Source: Paraburkholderia sp. IMGN_8
GTDB taxonomy: Bacteria; Pseudomonadota; Gammaproteobacteria; Burkholderiales; Burkholderiaceae
NCBI RefSeq assembly: GCF_038050405.1
Contig: NZ_CP150901.1
Location: forward strand, 186,001 to 250,000
DNA: 64,000 nucleotides
Direction of reading: 5' to 3'
Positions 26,750 through 35,352 of this stretch are shown one piece after another (within the stretch, counting starts at the first letter, position 1; each line of letters begins with the position of its first letter). The notes under the pieces were generated by a model. That model did not search any database and was not told the DNA's origin. It worked only from the letters and a program-made list of their open reading frames with translations. The translations under genes were made by a program, and so were the position numbers.

Positions 26750-27463
26750 TTAGTCAGCCCGACACCAACGACCAGAATCCGGGCACACAATAGCTCGTTC
26801 GCCGTTCAGCAAGACCTGCTCTTCATCCAGTTGCAAGGAGGTCGAAGGGGCGATGTCGAAGGCAACCTTAAGTGCGTGCCCAACATGGGCATTTTCGATG
26901 GGAAGCTCCCAGGTCAGGAATATCTGGATGTAATCCTGGTCCGGCGCGAAGTCGGCCACATTAAAATCGCTGCTGCTGCGCTGAATTACGCCATGCGGCT
27001 GGCCAGTATCGAATATCACAGCCGTTCCCCGGGTCAGAGGAATGCGATGGCCCAAAGAGGGAAAATGCAAGTCCAGACCCCTGTCCTCGCTCAGGAAGAG
27101 ATTGCAGAAGGCAGCACCGCCATATTGCGCACCGTCATGGTGGTACTTCGCGCCACGGCAGGCCATGAGGGCTACGTCACTGGAGGCAAGCACCGCGGGC
27201 AGTCCAAGCGCGCACGTCCAATCGGACACTGCCTGCACGCAGCGCGTGTAGTCCGGCCAGCGCGCCCGCGCTCGCGCCAAAGGCATTGCCTCGACGTCAC
27301 CAGTCTCCAGGACCAGGCGCGACGATATCTCCCTTTCCCAATCTGCGAGCAGACGTGCAGGGGGCACAGGCACGTCGACCGTGCCTGATAGCACGATGTC
27401 GCTCACGAGCCGACTGCGGATGGCGTCGCCACTCCAGAAATAGGAGGTCAGGATGTCTGGCAT
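26750..27463 (-). CDS. Putative 2-oxoglutarate/Fe(II)-type oxygenase-like protein
   Basis: A 237-residue protein. YHHDGAQYGG supplies an HxD-like pair, and GTAVIFDTGQPHGVIQR supplies a distal His, as in double-stranded beta-helix 2-oxoglutarate oxygenases (inference from motif order). The substrate is unknown. The start is uncertain: ATG 27463 has no clear site, and the frame is open to 27565. No signal peptide. It stands alone, reading toward the ppnP gene. Confidence 0.6.
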   Translation of the reverse strand: MPDILTSYFWSGDAIRSRLVSDIVLSGTVDVPVPPARLLADWEREISSRLVLETGDVEAMPLARARARWPDYTRCVQAVSDWTCALGLPAVLASSDVALMACRGAKYHHDGAQYGGAAFCNLFLSEDRGLDLHFPSLGHRIPLTRGTAVIFDTGQPHGVIQRSSSDFNVADFAPDQDYIQIFLTWELPIENAHVGHALKVAFDIAPSTSLQLDEEQVLLNGERAIVCPDSGRWCRAD

Positions 27464-27780
27464 TCGATGCTGTTGAGGGGGTGATTCATCTGGAACATTG
27501 TAACGATTCCAGGGGATCACTTCGGCGCAAGTCGGCCATCTTCGATTGTTGGTCCACGCTTTCACGCAGACGTTTTAACGGCGACTCCGCACATATCGGA
27601 CTTCATCGAGATTGTCGCGCCTAGCCAGTCGCCAGCAGACCCAACGTGTGACGCTTCGTACGAGTTGACATGTGTGCTCGTGTCGGGCCTGACGTCGTGA
27701 AGCTGTGATGCTAGTCAGGTCCGGCCGGTTGCTTCCTGTTGCACCCAGGAAATCGCGCTAGGGGCACCACGCGTTGCGCG
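27464..27780. other. Intergenic region, no gene seen
   Basis: About 317 bases between two minus-strand genes with no supported frame. Its right part probably includes the end of the cytochrome b561 transcript; no clear terminator hairpin. Confidence 0.45.
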
Positions 27781-27858
27781 CTAGTGCTTGGGTGTGAGCG
27801 GCGTCAGTGGGCTGTTGCCACTACCGGTTCCACCTGTGAGGCCGCCGAGCAGGTTCAT
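27781..27858 (-). CDS. Possible 25-residue Gly/Pro-rich small protein
   Basis: A short frame MNLLGGLTGGTGSGNSP ending PLTPKH. Its ATG overlaps the stop of the cytochrome b561 gene (TAATG), an arrangement that allows re-initiation. The composition is non-random but the length is too short to be sure. Confidence 0.3.
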   Translation of the reverse strand: MNLLGGLTGGTGSGNSPLTPLTPKH

Positions 27859-28493
27859 TAAAGCATTCGTCGCAAGACGTCGTTACGCGCGATCAACTGG
27901 TGCTTGATGACCGCGAGCACGTGCAGCGCGACCAACCCGGCCAGCAGTGCGCAACTCGCGCGATGCACAGTGAAGAGTTTGTCGGTCAGCGCGCCTTTCG
28001 GGAAAGGCGTGTGAATCTCGATCAGGCCGAAGAACGAATAGCCGTTCGGTACCATCAAGAAGCCGCTCGCCAGCACCGCAAAGATCGTTACGTAAATCAA
28101 ATTGTGGATGCCGGTTGCCAGCGAACGCTGCCATCCGGGCGTACCGTGCAGCGCGCGGGGCTCGACCCGGACGAACTTCCAAACCACCCGTAGCGGAAAG
28201 AGCACGATCAGTACCGTGGCGATCGACATATTCAGTCGCGACAGGAAATCGTGTACTGCTCCGCCAGCAATGTGGGCCAGCGCGTAGCCCGCCACACTCG
28301 TATAGATAATGACGGCGGCGAAAGACCAATGGAAAAATCGCGTGAGGCCATCGTAGCGATCGTAGGCTCGCTCGCTCTTCGGCTGGCATGCGTCGCGCCC
28401 GTCAAGCCGACCGTTCTGTGCGGACGCGGCGCGCGGCTCGCTTGTATGACCGCGGCCATGTGTTGCCTCTCGCGGCATCCAGTTCACAGACAT
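27858..28493 (-). CDS. Cytochrome b561-type membrane protein
   Basis: A 211-residue protein with a polar N-terminus of about 50 residues and four membrane helices. Heme-ligand histidines are visible in TRFFHWSFAAVIIYT, in HNLIYVTIFAVL, and in the last pair VHRASCALLAGLVALHVLAVIKH. It transfers electrons in the inner membrane, probably from quinol. ATG 28493 was chosen (MSVNWMPRE); no strong site is visible. A Fur-box-like sequence lies 157 bases upstream, suggesting iron control. Confidence 0.85.
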   Translation of the reverse strand: MSVNWMPREATHGRGHTSEPRAASAQNGRLDGRDACQPKSERAYDRYDGLTRFFHWSFAAVIIYTSVAGYALAHIAGGAVHDFLSRLNMSIATVLIVLFPLRVVWKFVRVEPRALHGTPGWQRSLATGIHNLIYVTIFAVLASGFLMVPNGYSFFGLIEIHTPFPKGALTDKLFTVHRASCALLAGLVALHVLAVIKHQLIARNDVLRRML

Positions 28494-29012
28494 GTTCAGG
28501 TCCAAAATCGTTAAGCCGTTTCGAAACGTCGATGCGCGTTCCGCGCATTGCTGTTGCCTGGCGAACGCTGTCCGCACTCAGCGCCGGGTCACCTACTGCC
28601 CATGCAGCAGCGCATCGTACCTATCGTGCATAGGCACGTCAATAAAAATGCAAATAACAATCATCTGCATTTACAAGTTTATTCATGTGGCTTTCATCAG
28701 GCTTGCGCCGAGGTCCTGCTACCTAGGTTTGAGGGATCCGAGTTTGCGTATGCGGACTTCTGCTTCCGGACGCATAGCGTCCGAATGCGCCGTGGTTCGC
28801 CGGGAAATCGCGCAACGTTATTCCGCGTGTGAACACACCCGGCGTGCAAATTGCAGATGGTCTCTGCGAAAGACTGCTCACGGAACGCGGCCGCAGCAGG
28901 CGAAACCTATCGGCGCCTGGGGGTTTATCCTGATCTCAACCTATGTCGATACCGGCGTCGCCGAATCGTCGTAGGAGTATGTCCAACTTCTCCAGTGAAA
29001 GGCGAGCACACC
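28494..29012. other. Divergent intergenic region
   Basis: About 520 bases between the cytochrome b561 gene and the SRPBCC gene. It contains the Fur-like box at 28650-28670. No coding frame could be supported. Confidence 0.45.
28650..28670. promoter_or_regulatory. Candidate Fur box
   Basis: GCAAATAACAATCATCTGCAT is an imperfect inverted repeat. It matches the extended Fur consensus GCAAATGATAATCATTTGCAT at 18 of 21 positions by hand alignment. It lies in an AT-rich island upstream of the cytochrome b561 gene. Iron-dependent repression is inferred from the match alone. Confidence 0.5.
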
Positions 29013-29459
29013 ATGACTACCGGAACAGTCCATCTCCAACGCGTCTTGCGCGCTACTCCCGAACGCATCTATCGAGCCTTCCTCGAACCCGATGCGATAG
29101 CGAAGTGGCTTCCTCCTTACGGGTTCACCTGTCAGGTCCACCACATGGAGGCCCACGTTGGTGGCACTTACAAGATGTCCTTCCGTAACTTCAGTACCGG
29201 CAACAGCCACTCGTTCGGCGGCGAGTACGTCGAACTGGTGCCGTTCGAGAAGATCCGCTACTCGGACCGATTCGACAACCCGAACCTGCCCGGCCAGATG
29301 CACACCACCATTTCATTGAGGCAAGTGTCCTGCGGAACAGAACTCACCATTGTGCAAGAGGGCGTGCCCGAGGTCATTCCTGTGGAGATGTGTTACCTCG
29401 GCTGGCAGGAGTCGCTTGTTCAGTTGGCAAAGTTGGTCGAGCCCGAGATCCCTGACTGA
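29013..29459 (+). CDS. SRPBCC family protein (AHSA1-like)
   Basis: A 148-residue START-like fold protein of the Activator-of-Hsp90-homologue (AHSA1) type: VLRATPERIYRAFLEPDAIAKWLPP at the start, GGTYKMSFRNFSTGNSHSFGGEYVEL in the middle and GWQESLVQLAKLVEPEIP at the end. It binds hydrophobic ligands in a helix-grip cavity; the ligand is unknown. AAAGGCGAG precedes ATG 29013. It is a single gene. Confidence 0.9.
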   Translation: MTTGTVHLQRVLRATPERIYRAFLEPDAIAKWLPPYGFTCQVHHMEAHVGGTYKMSFRNFSTGNSHSFGGEYVELVPFEKIRYSDRFDNPNLPGQMHTTISLRQVSCGTELTIVQEGVPEVIPVEMCYLGWQESLVQLAKLVEPEIPD

Positions 29460-29757
29460 CGACACCGGCACAGGCGTGCACGCCGTTGTGCGAAGTGCCG
29501 CCATCGCGCGTTGCCGATCAGCGGGTCGCGTAGTTTGCCGAGTGGGTCAAACGCGAGGCAGGAAACCTGTCGCGAGTGCTGGGGCAGCAGGCAAATCGAC
29601 GGAAAGATACTATGATCAACTAACCTATGGCGTTGCGGCCCCAACTGCGGGGCCAGCGTTGGCGATCCTTTAAGGTCACAACCGGGTACAGCAATATAAG
29701 ACTGCTCCAGTCGCCGGACACGGCGAGTCCGTACTGGTCGTGAAGGGAGGAAACGTC

Positions 29758-31131
29758 ATGCAGATAGCGTCCGCGCCACTTCCGATCGATCCGCTTCACG
29801 ACATCGATCTGGAATACGGCAGGTTCAACGGGACTACGGCCCTCGACCTCAGCAAGGCGTTCGACAACTTCAAAAATCACACGCCGTCGGGACACCTGTG
29901 CGTGTTTTTCCACGGCGGGCTGATATCGGAAGCGGACGGCCTCAGCACTGCCAACAAGTTGATCAAGGGCTACACCGACACTGGCGCCTACCCGTTCTTC
30001 TTCATCTGGAAGTCCGATCTCATTACTACAGTGGAAGGGATTCTCGAGCCCTATCGCAACAATCCGGGCTTCGTGAACGCCGCCAATTACGCAGTGAATA
30101 CGGTGGCCCTCAAGATCGCCGCTGCGCTCGACACTGATCGATCGCTCAAGGGTCGGCGACCACCGACCAAAATTCGTAAGGCGGCGCCAATGACCCTCAA
30201 GGAATTGGCGTCCGTCACCAAACTCTACGACAAAGCGTGGGCGAAGCGCGCCGGTGCACAGATCGCCTGTTCGAGCAGCGACCTGGATCAGTTCGCGCAA
30301 TGGTTGGTAGCTGCCGAGAAGTCAGTTCCTGGAAAGCGCCGGCTGTTTTCCCCCAAGCGTCTCCGCGGGCCGCAAAATCCTCTTGCAAGAATCATTCAAC
30401 GGCTTAATTCGGGCCACGATCACGGCTTATATACGACAGTTGTCGAAGAGATCTTCATCGCGGCGGGGCTGGCCGAGCACCTTGGGCCGCCAATCTGGGG
30501 GGAGATGAAGCAGTTCATCGACGACTCGTTCTCGAATGACGCCAACGCCGGCGGCACGGCGTTTCTGAACCACTTATGCGACGCGTGGGACAAAAATCCG
30601 CAGCTCCGGGTCATCCTGATTGGTCACAGTGCTGGTGCGATCTACGTGCAGCGGTTCATCGAAGCACTCGATGCACGACTCCCGGCATCCTCAACGCTGC
30701 GGGTTGAGGTGATCATGCTGGCGGCGGCCATCACATTCGGCCGGATGAATGCTGGATTATCGATACTGCGCAAGCGCGTCAGTGGGCTCCGGGTCTTCGG
30801 GCTCGATAACAAGACCGAGGGTTCCTATTGGGAGGTGCCACTGATCTACAACAAGTCACTGCTTTACCTCGTTTCATCGCTCTGCGAGGACGACCCGAAC
30901 GCGGATAAGCCGCTGGTTGGAATGCAGCGATACTGGAAAGGGACGGCGCCCTATACCGACCCCGATATCCGTGCAGTTGCCGAATTCGTGCAAACCACAA
31001 GAACCGTCTGGTCACCCACAAAACCAGATGCGAACCCCGGATATCAATCCCAAGCCAAAAGACATGGGTCCATCCCGGAGGACAAGGAGACCAACCGTAG
31101 CATTTGCTTCGCATTGCAGAACGGTTTCTGA
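29758..31131 (+). CDS. Alpha/beta hydrolase-like protein (GHSAG)
   Basis: A 457-residue protein. CVFFHGGLISEADG at about residue 45 resembles the oxyanion-hole strand of alpha/beta hydrolases, and VILIGHSAGAIYVQRFIEAL at about residue 285 is the nucleophile elbow G-H-S-A-G. A later Asp/His pair cannot be placed with certainty. There is no signal peptide. GGGAGGAAACGTC precedes ATG 29758. Substrate unknown; a lipase or esterase-like role is inferred. Confidence 0.75.
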   Translation: MQIASAPLPIDPLHDIDLEYGRFNGTTALDLSKAFDNFKNHTPSGHLCVFFHGGLISEADGLSTANKLIKGYTDTGAYPFFFIWKSDLITTVEGILEPYRNNPGFVNAANYAVNTVALKIAAALDTDRSLKGRRPPTKIRKAAPMTLKELASVTKLYDKAWAKRAGAQIACSSSDLDQFAQWLVAAEKSVPGKRRLFSPKRLRGPQNPLARIIQRLNSGHDHGLYTTVVEEIFIAAGLAEHLGPPIWGEMKQFIDDSFSNDANAGGTAFLNHLCDAWDKNPQLRVILIGHSAGAIYVQRFIEALDARLPASSTLRVEVIMLAAAITFGRMNAGLSILRKRVSGLRVFGLDNKTEGSYWEVPLIYNKSLLYLVSSLCEDDPNADKPLVGMQRYWKGTAPYTDPDIRAVAEFVQTTRTVWSPTKPDANPGYQSQAKRHGSIPEDKETNRSICFALQNGF

Positions 31132-31738
31132 TCGACCACTTTCGGTGCCACGAATCGGTCTTGGCTGGTATCCGGACCTACCGGATCGAACCGAATAATT
31201 CGTCGACCAGATTTTCGCGATCGCGTTCGATGCGCGGCAAATAGGTGAGGGGCGCCGCCCTCACGGTGTCGTGTTTTCCACTCCTCCGACTGGCCGGTTG
31301 CCCTGTCGCCCGCAAAGGCACGCACCGAAAGCAGTCCGGCCGTTGCGGCCATTCGCGCTTCGCTTCCGTGGCCGGTCTTCAAATAACCGGTTCAAAACGG
31401 CGCCGACGGCGAGCGTCGCCCGACTCCGGGCGCAGGTAAATCGCGAGCCTATTGCCGGATTCGTTTGCTTCCTGGTGCCCTATACTGTTTTTCAGGCGGC
31501 CGCATATGATTCTGTGGGGCGAGCCCAATGGCAGGACCCGACCCGCTCCGGTCATTCAGCGTGTGAGCTTCGGTGCCCGCTTTGCTGTCGATTTCGGTTA
31601 TTCCGCATGGGTGCTTTTTGTATAGCAGCGTGTCTTCGCTTGCGTGACTTCATCACTTCGGCGATAACCGTAGCAAAAGACGTTGCGCGGCCGCCTTCGA
31701 TTGCCTCTTGCTAAATCCCCCGAATCCAAGGACCAGGC
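31132..31738. other. Decayed or non-coding region
   Basis: About 600 bases with only short overlapping frames and no usable ribosome binding sites. It begins the 31-35 kb stretch of gene remnants. A transposase or other recognisable fragment was not found. Confidence 0.45.
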
Positions 31739-32251
31739 CGGGCCGACCTGTTCCCGGTGCGAACATCGGCGATACGTCACTACGTGAGTGCGGTGACAGA
31801 GGCGGCGAAGGTCACAGGGCCGATGTTACTTCAGTACCCGTTTTAGGGCGGCATCATGGGAATCATGGGTGCAACCGGGCTGGAGGAGAATGTGGCACAC
31901 GCCTTTATCCACGTGGCGTCGGGAACAACTCTGCCGTTTCTCAGTTATCTGGCCTCGGGTGTGATCACGCTATTCATCACGAGTGGCGGCGGTCACTGGG
32001 CGGTGCGGGGCCCCTTCACGAACCCCGCCGCGATGCAGCCTGGCGCCTCACTTGCGGGCACGTCCATGGCCATCGTGGCCAGCGAGATGGCCGGCAGTCT
32101 GCTGCAACCATTCTGGGCGATTCCAGTAGTCGCTATCGCCGGTGTCGGCGTGCAACGCGTGTTGGGTTTTACGCTCGTGATCCTCGTGAGGGCCGGCTCA
32201 TTGCCCGGTCTGGTCTATCTGCTTGTCGTGCCGACGTGGGCTGGTATGTAG
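31739..32251 (+). pseudogene. AtoE-type short-chain fatty acid transporter remnant
   Basis: The C-terminal part of an AtoE family transporter. In one frame it reads VTEAAKVTGPMLLQYPF, then a TAG at 31844-31846, then GGIMGIMGATGLEE and the family hallmark SGGGHWAVRGPF. Family members have Tyr or Ala context where TAG stands (QYPF-Y-GGIMGIM), so a Tyr codon probably became a stop. The N-terminal 300 or so residues are absent upstream. The frame from ATG 31856 to 32251 could still be translated but would lack most of the transporter. Confidence 0.75.
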
Positions 32252-32281
32252 CACAGTGCCAGGCTCGGCGCAGGCACCCGC

Positions 32282-33055
32282 TCAATTGCGTCTTAGTTCC
32301 GAGTTGAAGGCCAGTGTGCCGTTGGTGACGGCAAACAGGAAGTCGTTGTTTCTGCCATCGCCGTCGTCGACGAGGGTAGCCAAACCCGACAACGATTGGC
32401 TACCCACCTGCAACGTCATGCCATAAGCGTCAACTGTCGGATCCATTACGAACAACGTCCCCGCGAAAGTTCGCCCGGACGCATCCTGAAAGACAACGTT
32501 CCCGTTCACATCAACGGAGAGAGCAGTCAGCCTCCCTTTGATTGAGTATGACCCCACAGCGCGCGGTATTACGCCCGGCTCGTTGAAGTAGTCGGGGAAG
32601 AAGTCGATGAACGTGATCGTCCCGCTGTCGTTCGCAGTGGTGTAATTGGCGAATGCGGTGCCCGTCCTATGATCGAACTCGCCCGCAATCTGGAAAGGCT
32701 GCACGGTGCCCGCGCTGGGAGTCGGCGGCACTACGATGACGTCGATGCCGTCGCAGTTCGTCTGTGTATACGACGTGCCGGCTCCAGAAAAAAAGGGGCC
32801 GTTTGCCGCGATGCTCGCCGAGATCTGGGCGCAGTCGTCGGTAATCAGATCAAACGCGCCGCCTGCCGTCACGATGACGAACATGCCTGTGTCGCGGCCC
32901 GTGACGTTCGAGTGAAAATTGCCGCTCCAGATTCCCTCCATAATGCCGGCGACGCCAAAGGGCCTGTTTGCGCTGTGAGACTCGTGGCCGCCGCCGCATG
33001 CCCCAATACTGCCGAGCAGTGCAAGTGACACTAACCAAATCCAAAGCCGCTTCAT
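32282..33055 (-). CDS. Putative lipoprotein of unknown function
   Basis: A 257-residue protein with a basic start (MKRLWIWL), a hydrophobic core and a lipobox GSIGAC at C20, followed by a Gly/Ser linker, so it is probably an outer- or inner-membrane lipoprotein. The mature part is beta-rich (GIWSGNFHSNVTG, then GTITFIDFF, then GRNNDFLFAVTNGTL). No family recognised. It sits between two remnants yet is itself intact. Confidence 0.75.
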   Translation of the reverse strand: MKRLWIWLVSLALLGSIGACGGGHESHSANRPFGVAGIMEGIWSGNFHSNVTGRDTGMFVIVTAGGAFDLITDDCAQISASIAANGPFFSGAGTSYTQTNCDGIDVIVVPPTPSAGTVQPFQIAGEFDHRTGTAFANYTTANDSGTITFIDFFPDYFNEPGVIPRAVGSYSIKGRLTALSVDVNGNVVFQDASGRTFAGTLFVMDPTVDAYGMTLQVGSQSLSGLATLVDDGDGRNNDFLFAVTNGTLAFNSELRRN

Positions 33056-33521
33056 GGCACACCCCGCTCGAGAGCATCCGTATCACTCGCATACACCGCC
33101 ATTGCGCGGGGCGTAAAGTACGCGGTCGCCCTTAGATGTAATTGTAGTTTTCACACCCGGCATTCGCGAGGCGCATCGCGGGCGTGTTTGGGAGCGCTTC
33201 TACATCGATCACCGGCAAGGAGCCCGCGAACTGCATGGGCAACTGGACATGGCTCGCCCGATACAACGCGCGAAGGCGGGCGAATGGTATGCAGTAAACG
33301 GCTGGTCACTGCAAATATTCCGTCGCGAACCGCCGGGGAACGCGGGGACCTTGAACCATTGAAACTTCGACCGCACGACGAGAATCCTGCAATGTTTCCG
33401 GGTGCAACGCAGACAATCGGAGCACCCGTCGTGATCTTCGCCGCGTCCCACCTGTTTGTCCGCCAGATCGAAGCCGTGGGCCCGTTGTTAGGATTGAGCC
33501 CTCAACTGAAGGCTCTGTTGT
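33056..33521. other. Non-coding region, no gene seen
   Basis: No supported gene. Frames that span it lack sites and have biased Arg-rich composition. It may include the decayed 3' part of the DUF1772 gene whose start is at 33773. Confidence 0.4.
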
Positions 33522-33773
33522 TCAGTCCGATCCACCGGGCTGGGTGGAATCACGACTGCAGTGATCTGGGTGCGACAGGGTAAAGAGCGCTTGGCAAGCT
33601 GGCTGAGGCGCTTGCATCACCGTCGCACGAGCATAGCTTGGCGCCCAAACCGTCGCAGCTGTTTTGGTGTCGCATTGCATCCGGGCTGGACACTCGACAG
33701 GACTGACGTAGCTGGCCGCGCCGGCAAAGACGGTACAAGCCAGCGTGGCGACGAGTTCCGCAACCGCGAGCAT
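33522..33773 (-). pseudogene. DUF1772 (anthrone oxygenase-like) N-terminal fragment
   Basis: The first 50 or so residues (VAELVATLACTVFAGAASYVS, then PARMQC and YARATVMQA) match the start of DUF1772 membrane proteins, which are normally about 150 residues. After VMQA the reading becomes PQPACQALFTLSHPDH, unlike the family, and the frame ends at 33522. Frameshift plus deletion is likely. Family assignment is by memory of the N-terminal pattern. Confidence 0.5.
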
Positions 33774-33916
33774 GCATGCCTCCTCGCACGGGCATGACCC
33801 GATTTTTCTGAAAATCAGCTAAAAATCACCCGCTGCCCGACGCGATAGCAAGACGAGGTCGGGCCGAACGGCAGAGAACCCGACGATTCTGTTGGCGAGT
33901 GATCATTTTCCCAGGC

Positions 33917-34381
33917 TCAGTGACCAAGACCGCTCCTGGCGATCTGCTGCTCCACGAACTGGGCGAACAGTGCGTGCAGACGCGTCGTCGGATGAAGGTC
34001 GTCGGCGAACATGTACGTCTGATCGGCATTGGCCGTCACGTAGGTACCCGGCGAGCACAGCAATGCTGTCGCATGGGGCGTTTTCGCAGGGTCGCAGGCG
34101 ACGCTGGTGTTGGACACGGCGAAGCCATTGGCCTGAAAGTTCGCGATGATCTGGTTCACCCATGTATAAGAATCGATCTGGATGACCTTGCCTTGCAGGC
34201 CATTGGCCTGCAAGGCAGCGTTCAAGCTATCGTTGAAGATTTGCGATAACTGGGTCAGGTTTGCCCCGCCGTCGGGCGAGGCGATGCCTTTGGGCGATAG
34301 TCCGACATTCGGAACATTGATCACCACGACGTGAGTGGCGCCGTTCTGGACGATCTGACCGACCACTTGAACCAGGCGCGC
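33917..34381 (-). pseudogene. GDSL/SGNH esterase, C-terminal half only
   Basis: Reads RLVQVVGQIVQNGATHVVVINVPNVG, then NDSLNAALQANG, then FADDLHPTTRLHALFAQFVE, the second half of a secreted SGNH hydrolase with the catalytic DxxH (DDLH). The N-terminal GDS serine block and the GxND block are missing. Similarity stops at about 34380, where a second esterase fragment begins on the other strand. No start signal is visible. Confidence 0.7.
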
Positions 34382-35062
34382 AACTACGCGGCGGGTGGAG
34401 CGAGGGCCACGCAGTATCCGAATAGGGTCAATCTGCCGCAGCAAGTGCAGACCTTTCTCCAGGATGTGAACCAGACCGCTCCGTCGGACGCGTTATTTGT
34501 CATCGAGATGGGAAGTAACGACCTTCGTGATGCCCTCGCCACCTTTTTCGCCGTGTACCAAGCAACCGGCAGTCAAAGCCAGGCGGCAGCGGCGGCGAAT
34601 GCCATCGTGACCAATGCCCTGAACGGTATAGCGCAAAGTATTCATACGCTTTACACCTCTGGGGCAAGAAAGTTTCTTGTTTGGAACGCGCCGAGGATAG
34701 AGTTGGTGCCTGCTGTTCGGGCCTTGGGACCCGTGGTGAAGAACGTAGCCCGCGGCCTGGTGGACGGTTTCAATCAGGGGCTAGCCCAAAACGTCTTGTC
34801 TTCGGCGGCACTCGGTGGCCTGCCCGGAATCCAGATCGCGCAAATGGATATCTCCGGCCAGATGGCGGCCATCATCCAATCGCCGGGCAACTTCGGCCTT
34901 ACCGATGTCACGGATCCCTGTGTAACCCCCAATACACCGCCATTTACGTGCCAGCAACCTGGCGACTATTTCTTCTGGGATGGGATCCACCCGACGAAGG
35001 CAGTACACGCGATGATTGCGCAACTGGCGGTGGGTACTTTGGCACAGTATCCCGGCCCCTAG
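34372..35062 (+). pseudogene. Second GDSL/SGNH esterase, N-terminally truncated
   Basis: From about NYAAGGARATQYPN onward this matches secreted SGNH esterases: FVIEMGSNDLRDAL (GxND block), FLVWNAPRIELVPAVRALGP, and YFFWDGIHPTKAVHAM (DxxH). The GDS nucleophile and signal peptide are missing. Similarity starts exactly where the minus-strand fragment ends. An open frame extends back to 34331 but that part does not resemble the family. Confidence 0.75.
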
Positions 35063-35352
35063 CGCGGCCGCATGGAACGGCCGCTTACTGAGCGGAGTCG
35101 CCGTTTGAGTGTCCGGGCAATCGAGTAAGCGAACGACGGCTCATGGCCGATGCCGGAAGTTCGCCGTCGATCTGCGCCTGGCCAAACCTGGCCTCGCGCC
35201 GCCCCCGCCGCTCACCGCGCGCCTCAAGTTCTTCCTTTTTTCGCCGTAGTCCGTGAAGGTGGCCCTAAAACCGTGACCCGGCTCGGGTCGTGCCGAGGTG
35301 TAGCAGCAGGCATTCCGATTCGTGCCGCACCCTTCCACTCTTCACGGAAACC

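Noticed and set aside
33188..33583. A 131-codon plus-strand frame in the decayed region
   Set aside because: No ribosome binding site; opposite strand to a DUF1772 remnant; composition not convincing.
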